A stretch of DNA of 64,000 nt, from assembly GCF_000447295.1 (NCBI RefSeq), contig NZ_KE650771.1, positions 2,436,469 through 2,500,468 of the forward strand, in the 5' to 3' direction. The stretch's first letter is position 1. Each line of letters begins with the position of its first letter. The stretch is from Fischerella sp. PCC 9431. GTDB lineage: Bacteria > Cyanobacteriota > Cyanobacteriia > Cyanobacteriales > Nostocaceae. Shown piece by piece: positions 44,402 to 52,637 of the stretch. The position numbers were made by a program, and so were the translations under genes. The notes below the pieces were generated by a model, which was not told where the DNA came from, did not search any database, and was given only the letters and a program-made list of their open reading frames with translations.

Positions 44402-47236
44402 ATGGAAATACCAGTAGCAACATACCGGATACAGTTTACCCCTAGCTTTGGTTTCGATCAAGCCAAGGCGATCGCTTCTTATTTAGCAGAACTAGGAATA
44501 TCTAATTTATACGCTTCCCCTATTTTAACTGCCAGAAAAGGTAGTACTCACGGTTACGATACTGTTAACCCCAACGAAATTAATCCCGAATTAGGTGGAA
44601 AAGAGAAGTTTTTTGAACTAGTTGAAAAACTCAAGCATTTTAACATCGGTTGGGTGCAAGATATAGTTCCGAATCATATGGCATTTGATAGTCAAAATCA
44701 CATGCTTGTAGATGTTTTAGAAAATGGTTTTGACTCTCAATATCGAGAGTTTTTTGATATTGATTGGCATCATCATTATCCCGAAAATCAAGGTAAGGTT
44801 TTAGCACCTTTTTTAGGTAAATTTTGTGGTGATTGTTTAGAAAGTGGTGAACTAAAGCTCCAGTATGATCAAAGTGGTTTAACTATCAACTATTACTCAC
44901 TCAAATTTCCGATTCGGATCGAATCTTACTCTCAAGTTTTTACCTATGATCTAGGACGTATACGAGATAAATTAGGTAGAGATCATCCTCATTTTATGAA
45001 ATTCCTGAGTATTCTCTACATGTTGAAATACATCCCATCAGGGGAGGAAGGAAGAGAACGCTACGACCAAATTATTATTACCAAACGCATGTTATGGGAA
45101 CTATGGAATGATAGTCCCGAAATTAAGGAATTTATCGAAGGGAATATTCGGACATTCAACGGCGAACCAGGAAATCCCGAAAGTTTTAACCATTTAGAAA
45201 ATCTACTCAACGAGCAATTTTTCCGTCTTGCTTACTGGAAGGTTGGCAACGAAGAACTCAATTACAGACGTTTTTTTACTGTCAATGATCTAATTTCCAT
45301 CAAAATAGAAGATGAACAGGTTTTTCATACTACTCACACTTGTATTTTAAAACTGGTTCAAGAAGGAATCATTAGCGGCTTAAGGATTGACCATATTGAT
45401 GGTCTTTATGATCCGGCACAATATCTCAATCGACTAAGAGAACATGCTCCTGATGTTTACCTAGTTGTCGAAAAAATCCTTGAACCCCATGAAGAGTTGC
45501 CGATCAACTGGTCGATTCAAGGTACAACTGGTTATGATTTTCTCAATCAACTAAATGGCATTTTCTGCCAACAATCAACAGAACCGGAATTTGATTCTAT
45601 CTATCAGCGCTTCTTAGGCAGAAAAGTTGATTGTGAGGAGTTAATTGACCAAAATAAAAGGTTAATTATTAGTAGACACTTAGCAGGAGACATTGATAAC
45701 TTAGCTCACTTACTGAAGCAAATTTCCGGTCGCTATCGCTATGCTAGTGACTTTACAATGTATGGCTTAAAAGCTGCTTTGGTAGAAATTTTGGCGCTGT
45801 TTCCTATTTATCGCACCTATATTAATGGCGCAGGTGCTAGCAAAGCAGATCGGGAATATATTCAGCAGGTAATGACGCAAGCTAAAAAGAATATTCCCAA
45901 CTTCCTCAACGAATTAAGCTTTATTGAAAAGTTTCTCATTCTTGACATTGATGAACACCTCTCCCCGGAAGATCAAGAACAATGGTTGCATTTCTTGATG
46001 CGGTTGCAACAATTTACCGGACCATTGATGGCGAAAGGTGTAGAAGATACAGTTTTATATGTCTATAATCGCCTGACCTCCCTCAATGAAGTCGGTTCTC
46101 ATCCCACACATTTTGGTATTTCTCTAGAAGATTTTCATACCTTTAATCAACAGCGTGCTTCTCAATGGCCCCATGCCATGAATGCAACTTCTACCCACGA
46201 TACCAAACGTGGGGAAGACATGCGCGCTCGAATTAATGTACTCTCGGAAATTCCCGAAGAGTGGGAAATCCATCTCAAAGAATGGCGGGAAATTAATGCT
46301 CCCTACAAAGAAACTGTAAATAAACAGGATGTACCAACTCCTAACGATGAATACTTTTTCTACCAATCATTGATCGGAGCTTTTCCTTATAAGGACGAAG
46401 AGTATCCGGGCTTTGTCGAGCGGATACAACAATATATAATTAAGGCTATTCGTGAAGCAAAAGTCCATACAGCTTGGCTGAAACCAGATACAGCCTATGA
46501 AAATGCTTTCACTAATTTTGCCGATCGCGTCTTGAAAGATCCTCAGAATAATCCATTTCTGGAAGCTTTCCGTCCGTTCCAGCGCAAAATCCAACACTAC
46601 GGTATTTTAAATTCTCTCTCCCAAACCTTAGTGAAGGCAACTGCTCCAGGTTTACCAGACTTTTATCAAGGATCGGAACTGTGGGATTTAAGTATGGTAG
46701 ACCCGGATAACCGTCGTCCGGTAGACTTTGAAATCCGACAAGAATATCTGCAAGACATCAAAACTAAAGCAGCACAAGATATATCCGGTTTGATTGCAGA
46801 GTTGCTGGAAACCCCAGAAGATGGACGAGTGAAGCTATTCCTGACTTATCAACTTTTACAAGCACGGCGAGAATATTTAGATGTATTCCAACGCGGAACC
46901 TACGTCAAATTATCAGTAGCAGGTAGCTTGAAAAGCCATGTTGTAACTTTTGCAAGAGAATTAGCAGACACGAGAATAATTGCGATCGCTCCTCGTTTCC
47001 TCACCTCTTTAGTCAAAGAAGGCGAGTATCCTTTGGGTGAACAAGTATGGCACGAAACCCGCATTATTCCCCCTGCTGGTTCCTCTGAAGTTTGGTATGA
47101 CGCCATCACCGGACAGAAAGTGCAAGGCGAAGATACCCTGTGGGTGCGAGAGATTTTACAACAGTTCCCCGTAGCGTTGTTGGTTAATCAAGTCGAAACA
47201 TCAACCGCAGAAGCTAAAAGTCAAGAAGCAGAATAG
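44402..47236 (+). CDS. treY: Malto-oligosyltrehalose synthase
   Basis: GH13 enzyme that isomerises the reducing-end glucose of maltodextrins into a trehalose linkage. The start VATYRIQFTPSFGFDQAKAIASYLAELGISNLYASPIL is the family hallmark. GWVQDIVPNHMAFDSQN, LRIDHIDGLYDPAQYL (nucleophile Asp), YLVVEKILEPHEELP (acid/base Glu) and NATSTHDTKRGEDMRARI follow. Length 944 is typical. Together with GlgX and TreZ it makes trehalose directly from glycogen. No trehalase gene follows it, unlike the treZ-treY-treH order reported in Nostoc/Anabaena. Confidence 0.96.
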   Translation: MEIPVATYRIQFTPSFGFDQAKAIASYLAELGISNLYASPILTARKGSTHGYDTVNPNEINPELGGKEKFFELVEKLKHFNIGWVQDIVPNHMAFDSQNHMLVDVLENGFDSQYREFFDIDWHHHYPENQGKVLAPFLGKFCGDCLESGELKLQYDQSGLTINYYSLKFPIRIESYSQVFTYDLGRIRDKLGRDHPHFMKFLSILYMLKYIPSGEEGRERYDQIIITKRMLWELWNDSPEIKEFIEGNIRTFNGEPGNPESFNHLENLLNEQFFRLAYWKVGNEELNYRRFFTVNDLISIKIEDEQVFHTTHTCILKLVQEGIISGLRIDHIDGLYDPAQYLNRLREHAPDVYLVVEKILEPHEELPINWSIQGTTGYDFLNQLNGIFCQQSTEPEFDSIYQRFLGRKVDCEELIDQNKRLIISRHLAGDIDNLAHLLKQISGRYRYASDFTMYGLKAALVEILALFPIYRTYINGAGASKADREYIQQVMTQAKKNIPNFLNELSFIEKFLILDIDEHLSPEDQEQWLHFLMRLQQFTGPLMAKGVEDTVLYVYNRLTSLNEVGSHPTHFGISLEDFHTFNQQRASQWPHAMNATSTHDTKRGEDMRARINVLSEIPEEWEIHLKEWREINAPYKETVNKQDVPTPNDEYFFYQSLIGAFPYKDEEYPGFVERIQQYIIKAIREAKVHTAWLKPDTAYENAFTNFADRVLKDPQNNPFLEAFRPFQRKIQHYGILNSLSQTLVKATAPGLPDFYQGSELWDLSMVDPDNRRPVDFEIRQEYLQDIKTKAAQDISGLIAELLETPEDGRVKLFLTYQLLQARREYLDVFQRGTYVKLSVAGSLKSHVVTFARELADTRIIAIAPRFLTSLVKEGEYPLGEQVWHETRIIPPAGSSEVWYDAITGQKVQGEDTLWVREILQQFPVALLVNQVETSTAEAKSQEAE

Positions 47237-47980
47237 ATAGGTTAGATTATATAATTTCCATGCAGAGCATTTTAATTACCATGCTCTGTATGGAAATATT
47301 TAGATCAAAACAAAGTTGTCCGTGCGCGATCGCTTTGAAGGTAAATTGAATCAAGTATTTTAAAGAGTCCGCGCAGGTGGACTTGGTTTGTATAGCCCCA
47401 GACTCATGACAATGATTGATTGGGGGTTAAAGCATATTCCTGAAACGATGGTTCCTGAAGCTAATTCTGACCAAACCAGATGATACTAAGTAGATATTAT
47501 TTTACTATTAAGGTTTTTGTTTTAATTTCATCAAACTGACGCCACAGAAATAAATACACAATTAGTTACGGATAATTCTCTATTGTCAGATTAATTGTAA
47601 CTGCAAATACAGCAGTTTTTTGCTGCAAATTCTATGTTGATACTTTAAAAAAACCTGTTTTTTTAATATCATGATAGTTATAAAAATCAGGTTATTTTAA
47701 CATTTAAAATCGCTAATTAACTGGTGATATGCTATCCTGACTTTAGGGGAATCAAAAATTATGGGTTGCGATCGCACTTTATTGGCAACAATAAAGATCA
47801 TGTGAAACATATATCGCCTCACATAGCAAAAAAGACGCTGCAAATAACTCGATAAAATAGGTGATAATACCTGATTTATGCAGTCAATTTTAAGAGTCCA
47901 TAGGGATATTGAGCGTAAATTATTAAATCTTGACTCACTTCATAATTTACAACTCCTAACTTCAGGAGAGGATCATTAGA
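47237..47980. other. Intergenic region of about 740 bp with a treY terminator
   Basis: A hairpin TTTCCATGCAGAGCAT / ATGCTCTGTATGGAAA (47255-47296) lies 18 bp after treY and likely ends it. The rest is AT-rich, with no frame worth calling and no tRNA-like fold. The last 20 bp contain an AGGAGAGG ribosome site for the NifX-like gene. Confidence 0.6.
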
Positions 47981-48361
47981 ATGAAAATAGCCTTCACAAC
48001 CAGTGATAGAGTTCATGTTAATGCTCACTTTGGATGGGCGCAAGAAGCAGATGTTTATGAAATCTCAGATGCTGGTTATAAGTTTATAGAAACTCTGAAG
48101 TTTCCTGGTAGTTCTAATCAAGATAAAAATGCCGATAGCGATGATAAAACTGCATCAAAACTTGAAGCATTAGCTGACTGTGCAATTGTTTATGTCGCGT
48201 CAATCGGTGGTATTCCTGCTGCTAAGTTAATTAAAAGAGGCGTCATGCCAGTCAGACCACAATCAGAGGAAGAAGAGATTGGTAGTATTTTAAATAAGTT
48301 AGTGCAAACTCTCAAGGGCAATCCTCCACCGTGGTTGCGTAAAGCTCTACAAAAAAGTTAA
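47981..48361 (+). CDS. nifX: NifX-family dinitrogenase cofactor-binding protein
   Basis: A 126-residue protein of the NifX/NifB-C/NafY family, which binds iron-molybdenum cofactor or its precursors. The conserved signature VHVNAHFGWAQEADVYEIS lies at about 12-30. The C-terminus LVQTLKGNPPPWLRKAL is what nif-cluster NifX ends with. No other nif gene is in the window, so this may be an extra copy outside the main nif cluster. Its nearest plus-strand neighbour is a Mop-domain protein, which also points to molybdenum. Confidence 0.88.
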   Translation: MKIAFTTSDRVHVNAHFGWAQEADVYEISDAGYKFIETLKFPGSSNQDKNADSDDKTASKLEALADCAIVYVASIGGIPAAKLIKRGVMPVRPQSEEEEIGSILNKLVQTLKGNPPPWLRKALQKS

Positions 48362-48441
48362 TTATCGTTACTTTTATGAAGTCGTCTTCAGACTATTTGT
48401 GCTATTGGCACATCGCTTCAACAGGGAGAACCCCCGCACAG

Positions 48442-48614
48442 GGGAGCATCCCAAATATTCAAAAAACGCCTGCGATTGAAATCGCAGTCTGATAGTGAAA
48501 GTCTGCTTCAGCAGACTGTTTGATTTAATGAAGTCGTCTGAAGACGACTTGCGCTATTAGCAAAGGGTTTAAACCCTTTGCTTTGCGGTATTTTGAAAAA
48601 ATTGGGATGCTCCC
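48442..48614. repeat. Composite palindrome (MITE-like) of about 170 bp
   Basis: Outer arms GGGAGCATCCCAAATATTC and GAAAAAATTGGGATGCTCCC enclose a row of smaller hairpins: TGCGATTGAAATCGCA, AGTCTGCTTCAGCAGACT, AAGTCGTCTGAAGACGACTT and AAAGGGTTTAAACCCTTT. A related half-unit (GAAGTCGTCTTCAGAC) lies just upstream at about 48377. No coding capacity. The next 320 bp, up to the operator before the RHH-Mop gene, has no supported gene. Confidence 0.75.
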
Positions 48615-48936
48615 CCGCACAGTGCTGGTTTTGTCATCACGCTTCATTTTTAAGCTAGACACTCGCAGGAGCAGTTAATTACCCTTTAGGAATCCTTTCG
48701 GGGAATATAAGCCACTACTCTACGGGAAGGGTGGACTTTAGTCTTTACAATATAGCAATGACACTGGCAGCACAGTTTAAGTAACTTGGTGTTTGATTGT
48801 GCTACTAATGTAAAGAGAGTTAATCGCCGCAAGCAGATTGCCTGTGGCAAATGAGGAAATGGTGGGACAATTAAAATTGAAAAATATTTTCCTTTAATGA
48901 GGAGAACATCCAAAAGATTTTTTATAAAATCAACGG

Positions 48937-48985
48937 TTGGTAGGATACTACCAAAATCACCAACATAATACCAACTGATTTGGTA
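48937..48985. promoter_or_regulatory. Two palindromic operator candidates before the RHH-Mop gene
   Basis: TTGGTAG-GATA-CTACCAA (48937-48954) and TACCAA-CTGAT-TTGGTA (48969-48985) share the half-site TTGGTA. Their centres are about 31.5 bp apart, three turns of B-DNA. The second ends five bases before the ATG and takes the place of a ribosome-binding site. They are natural candidates for autoregulation by the RHH protein encoded next. Confidence 0.6.
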
Positions 48986-48990
48986 AAACT

Positions 48991-49449
48991 ATGCCGAGAA
49001 AAGAACAAGGATGGATTACATTTCAAACCTCTGAGGAAGAGCGAAAAATGCTGGAGGAGTTTTGTCAGCAATCTCAGCGCACAAAGACAGAGGTTTTGCG
49101 GGAATTTGTACGTAGTCTCAACAAAGAGTCTTCAGTATCTTCTCCAGTATCTTCAGTTTCCCTAGTCTCATTACCAACCATTCCTAAACCAGAAGATGCT
49201 AGCACTCAATCAACAGAAGTTGCGACCCAAAAGAAACCATTAAAAGTTAGTTCTCGTAATGTCCTTAAAGGAGTTGTTACACAAATCGTCAAGGGACCTG
49301 TAAATAGTGAAGTCACACTAGAGATTGTTCATAAAGTCCAGCTCACTTCTGTGATTACCAAAGTTTCCAGCGAAGAATTAGAACTAATGGTGGGAGAAGA
49401 AGCCTATGCTGTAATTAAATCTACAGACATAGTTATTGCTAAGGAATAA
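48991..49449 (+). CDS. Ribbon-helix-helix + TOBE/Mop (molybdate-binding) fusion protein
   Basis: A 152-residue protein. Residues 1-47 (a GWITFQTS strand, then the helix EEERKMLEEFCQQSQ and the helix TKTEVLREFVRSL) fit the ribbon-helix-helix DNA-binding fold. A Ser/Val/Pro-rich linker spans about 48-82. Residues 85-150 (SSRNVLKGVVTQIVKGPVNSEVTLEI, then LTSVITKVSSEELELMVGEEAYAVIKSTDIVIAKE) are a Mop/TOBE domain that binds molybdate or tungstate in ModE, ModC and molbindins. I infer a molybdate-responsive regulator; a molybdate store with a vestigial N-terminus is the alternative. Confidence 0.82.
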   Translation: MPRKEQGWITFQTSEEERKMLEEFCQQSQRTKTEVLREFVRSLNKESSVSSPVSSVSLVSLPTIPKPEDASTQSTEVATQKKPLKVSSRNVLKGVVTQIVKGPVNSEVTLEIVHKVQLTSVITKVSSEELELMVGEEAYAVIKSTDIVIAKE

Positions 49450-49586
49450 ATTATAGAAGTATAATCAAAGGCTTTTGTTTTAATTCTGATCTTGGATATA
49501 ATCATTTATTCTTAGTATTATTACTTATGAGGTAGGATTTATTAGGCGATCGCTAATCCATCTCCAAGTAATAATTTTTGTGTGTT

Positions 49587-50186
49587 TTAGCCTAATAAAC
49601 AAAAACTGAACTCATCAATGGTAAACTGACCATCAAAAGCACAGAAAGTAACACTGTAAATCTCATCAGCCCTCAGAGATAGCTGGGTATTGGGAGGAAG
49701 CGCAGAATCGGAATTAGCGAGATTAGCTGCTGGTAATACTGTTTGAGTTGAAAGTTGGCGATCGCAATTATATGCTGAAAGTACCAAACGCTGTGAACTT
49801 GTGACCAAAGCACTGACAAATTGGACTGGTTGCAAAAAAGTAGCTTCTAAATATCCATCTTTCGGCGCTCCCATCAGTACCATCAAACCGGACTTAGTCG
49901 GAAATGCAGGGTTTGAAGGTTGTATGGCGATACAATTGTCAAAAACTACACCCAATTTTTGATACTGATCTTTCACTACTTCAAAACATTTTAAGTCTTC
50001 CATATTTAAATTAATAGATTTAGGTCTAGCCACCTTTTCGCTGTCAAGTGCTGTATGCATTTGACTTTGTAAGGATGAATGTACCATTTGATTATGAATA
50101 TCTCGGATATCAAAGTTATCAAGCATTAATTTTTGGTCTTCAAACTTTGGCTGTTGATCAGATTGAAGACAAGCTTGCTTTAACAT
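49587..50186 (-). CDS. Uncharacterised cyanobacterial protein
   Basis: A 199-residue soluble protein with no signal peptide. The first 60 residues are polar and probably disordered. From about residue 65 the sequence turns beta-rich (YQKLGVVFDNCIAIQPSNPAFPTKSGLMVLMGAPKDGYLEATFLQPVQFVSALVTSSQRLVLSAYNCD ... FDGQFTIDEFSFCLLG), which looks like a jelly-roll carbohydrate-binding-like sandwich. No function is known to me. The gene is convergent with the RHH-Mop gene and followed by 137 bp of non-coding DNA. Confidence 0.72.
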   Translation of the reverse strand: MLKQACLQSDQQPKFEDQKLMLDNFDIRDIHNQMVHSSLQSQMHTALDSEKVARPKSINLNMEDLKCFEVVKDQYQKLGVVFDNCIAIQPSNPAFPTKSGLMVLMGAPKDGYLEATFLQPVQFVSALVTSSQRLVLSAYNCDRQLSTQTVLPAANLANSDSALPPNTQLSLRADEIYSVTFCAFDGQFTIDEFSFCLLG

Positions 50187-50803
50187 GACACCCCACCTCA
50201 GTATTTTTTATAAAATCATTAAATTACTAACTATTAGCCATGACAATAATCTGTTCTCAAAATGCACAAAATTTTGCTTTGAGAACTAATAGTTATTGAT
50301 AATTCTGTTTACGAGTATTACTGACGTTCAAAATTATCAGTATTGTTTCTGAATAGATTACCATAAACAAAAGCTGAGATTTTTTTTGGTCAGTAATAGC
50401 TGTTACTAGTACAAATCTTGTATTTCTGGGATTGACAAGCCAAAAATTTTTAAACCTGGAAAAAAAAATTACTGAATCTTCACAACATAGTCAGTACTTT
50501 TACATCTACTTCACCAGAAGCATCGCTCAGGAAAATCAAAATTTAATCTGTCTTTGGAGGTATGTAGCCAGAATGCGAGAGTGTGAGAGTGGGAGTGTGA
50601 GGACAAGAGAATTCAAAATTCTTGTTTTGTAACCATCAACGAAATTAAAAGGGTTTCGAGACTTAATTCACATTAGACGTAAATTAGTAATTTCTTCCCC
50701 GTTCCCCAATCCCCGTTCCCCAATCCCCGTTCCCCAATCCCCGTTCCCCGTTCCCCGTTCCCCGTTCCCCGTTCCCCGTTCCCTATCCATTGACTAAAAA
50801 ACT
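50187..50803. repeat. Intergenic region ending in a CCCCGTT/CCCCAAT heptamer array
   Basis: About 615 bp between divergent genes. The first 450 bp is AT-rich with no convincing gene. From 50696 to 50785 there are about twelve heptamer units (CCCCGTT and CCCCAAT) that end about 20 bp before the hydrolase start codon. Confidence 0.8.
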
Positions 50804-51724
50804 ATGTTTACACCATTAGGATTTGAACAACGCTCGGTGACTACTTCATTAGGCAGGATGGTTTACTATACTCCTGCTGGTTCACCTTGGCAAGAGAACA
50901 AAGTTGCTACCGAAGAGTTAGAGACTCTGGTGTTCTTGCACGGGTTTGGTGGTGGTTCTTCTGCATATGAGTGGTCAAAAGTTTATCCAGCATTTGCTAG
51001 TGAGTATCGCGTTTTAGCACCAGACCTAATCGGTTGGGGTCGATCTGAGCATCCCGCCCGAAATTACACAATAGAAGACTACTTGCTAACGATTCGGGAG
51101 TTTTTGCAGCAGACTTGTACTGGACCAGTCAAAGTGATTGCTTCATCTCTGACAGCAGCGTTTACCATTCGAGTGGCGATCGCTCACCCAGAATTATTTA
51201 AGTCTTTAGTTCTGACTGTACCTTCTGGAATTTCTGACTTTGGACAAGATTATTCCCGGACTTTCTTTGCTCAACTGGTTAGTGTTCCTGTGATTGACAG
51301 AATAATTTACACTACCGGAGTAGCAACACAAAATGGTATTCGTAGCTTTCTCGAACAACGACAATTTGCTCGTCCTAACCGAATATATGAGGAAATTGTC
51401 CAAGCTTATTTAGAGTCTGCTAAACAATCAAATGCTGAATACGCCGCTTTATCTTTCGTACGCGGTGATTTGAGTTTTGATCTCTCACTTTACATTCAAC
51501 AATTAACTATTCCTACCGCAATTATTTGGGGTCAAAAATCAGAATTTACGAGTCCAGAAATCGGTCGTCGTCTGGCTCAAATGAATCCGCAAGCAATTAA
51601 ATTTTTCCAAGAGTTGGAAGATGTGGGATTGACACCACAATTAGAACTACCGGCAGTTACGATTGGTTTAATTAGAAAATTCTTACCTCTGTTGACCGAA
51701 TTACCAACACCCGTAACTTATTAA
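50804..51724 (+). CDS. Alpha/beta-hydrolase-fold protein with an incomplete catalytic triad
   Basis: A 306-residue protein with the fold's landmarks: LVFLHGFGGGSSAYEWSKVYP (oxyanion region) and VLAPDLIGWGRSEHP. The nucleophile elbow reads ASSLT in place of GxSxG, keeping Ser115 but losing both glycines. The acid strand reads WGQKSEFTSP where WGxxDxxxP is usual (Ser246 for Asp). The C-terminal VGLTPQLELP has Leu276 where the catalytic His (GHxPxxExP) should be. A normal Ser-His-Asp mechanism is therefore unlikely; it may be a binding protein or use other residues. It is transcribed toward the orphan ureB. Confidence 0.85.
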   Translation: MFTPLGFEQRSVTTSLGRMVYYTPAGSPWQENKVATEELETLVFLHGFGGGSSAYEWSKVYPAFASEYRVLAPDLIGWGRSEHPARNYTIEDYLLTIREFLQQTCTGPVKVIASSLTAAFTIRVAIAHPELFKSLVLTVPSGISDFGQDYSRTFFAQLVSVPVIDRIIYTTGVATQNGIRSFLEQRQFARPNRIYEEIVQAYLESAKQSNAEYAALSFVRGDLSFDLSLYIQQLTIPTAIIWGQKSEFTSPEIGRRLAQMNPQAIKFFQELEDVGLTPQLELPAVTIGLIRKFLPLLTELPTPVTY

Positions 51725-51794
51725 ACACAAACAGCGATCGCATCGCATCCCGCGTTCCTCTGAGTATAGGGTCAGAGGTGGAGTTTCTGTTGGT

Positions 51795-52127
51795 TTAAGC
51801 TAAAGATCCGTTAATTTTGCCATTGAATCCGTAGACTTGGCGAGTTCCAGCAAAAGGAACTAGAGTCACTTCTTTTTCATCGCCTGGTTCAAAACGAACT
51901 GCTGTCCCGGCGGGAAAATCGAGGCGCATTCCTCGTGCTTGTTCTCGATCAAAATGTAATGCGGCGTTGACTTCAAAAAAATGGAAGTGGGAACCAACTT
52001 GGATGGGTCTGTCTCCTGTATTTGCCACTTGTAAATTTACAGTGGGACGCCCTGCGTTGAGTTCTATTTCGCCTTGTGATGTAATTATTTCTCCGGGAAT
52101 CATACTACTGAAAAATCTGGTGGACAT
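51795..52127 (-). CDS. ureB: Urease beta subunit (orphan)
   Basis: Structural subunit of urease. [46 protein letters not shown] and the end [17 protein letters not shown] are a full family match. The usual start, MIPGEI, is the ATG at 52103; the frame opened here begins eight codons earlier, and neither start has a clear ribosome site. It is 27 kb from ureD-ureA. ureC does not follow: the next gene downstream is convergent. Either the urease operon has been broken up in this lineage, or this is a second partial set. Confidence 0.95.
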   Translation of the reverse strand: MSTRFFSSMIPGEIITSQGEIELNAGRPTVNLQVANTGDRPIQVGSHFHFFEVNAALHFDREQARGMRLDFPAGTAVRFEPGDEKEVTLVPFAGTRQVYGFNGKINGSLA

Positions 52128-52208
52128 GGAAACAAACCCAGCCCTAATATATAGTTAGTCCATAATTATATATTAGATTTAGGACAGAAGATTAAAAGTG
52201 TAAATTTT

Positions 52209-52430
52209 ATGTCTAGCTACCAAGAAGTATTACAACAAGCTCAAAGTTTAACTCCTGAAGAACAAATACGTTTAATTGAAGATTTATCCAGTTTAATTCG
52301 TCAACGGGTGATGATGAAATCTAAGCCAAAGCACAGCATTTTAGAATTGCGTGGGTTGGGTAAAGAAATCTGGAATAGTATTGATGCTCAAGAATATGTT
52401 AATCAGGAACGTGATTCATGGAATGGCTAG
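52209..52430 (+). CDS. Antitoxin-like protein of a VapBC-type pair
   Basis: A 73-residue protein: an N-terminal helical part (YQEVLQQAQSLTPEEQIRLIEDLSSLIRQRV) of the kind seen in small cyanobacterial antitoxins, then a C-terminal tail (HSILELRGLGKEIWNSIDAQEYVNQERDSWNG) that would wrap a PIN toxin. Its end overlaps the start of a PIN-domain frame by 13 bp, the usual TA arrangement. Promoter and operator would lie in the short space shared with the divergent ureB. Confidence 0.85.
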   Translation: MSSYQEVLQQAQSLTPEEQIRLIEDLSSLIRQRVMMKSKPKHSILELRGLGKEIWNSIDAQEYVNQERDSWNG

Positions 52431-52630
52431 TCCAGTTACATGATCAAATTGTGGGATTAGATACTGCACTACTGATTTATTTTATTGAAGAAAATCCTAA
52501 CTATTTGGATATTACAGATGTTTTCTTTGAAGCAATGTTTCGTGGGGAATTTAGTGTTGTCACATCAGTTTTGACGATCACAGAAGTGTTAGTCTATCCC
52601 TTACTATTTCATAGCGAAGTGTCATCTTAA
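52418..52630 (+). pseudogene. VapC-like PIN-domain toxin, truncated
   Basis: Seventy residues of a PIN RNase: IVGLDTALLIYFIEENPNY with the first catalytic Asp15, and SVVTSVLTITEVLVYPL with Glu56. Complete proteins are about 130-140 residues with two further acidic residues, so the C-terminal half is missing. The frame stops eight bases before the end of the restriction-endonuclease gene on the other strand. The simplest reading is that the arrival of the restriction-modification module cut off its 3' end. The toxin is probably inactive. Confidence 0.85.
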
Positions 52631-52637
52631 ACTCTAG

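Noticed and set aside
48686-48913. Minus-strand 75-codon frame, considered as a transposase remnant
   Set aside because: No catalytic motif or inverted ends could be identified; the impression rests on a few residues only.
50432-50632. Small plus-strand frame before the hydrolase gene
   Set aside because: Low-complexity C-terminus from repeats and no recognisable domain or ribosome site.
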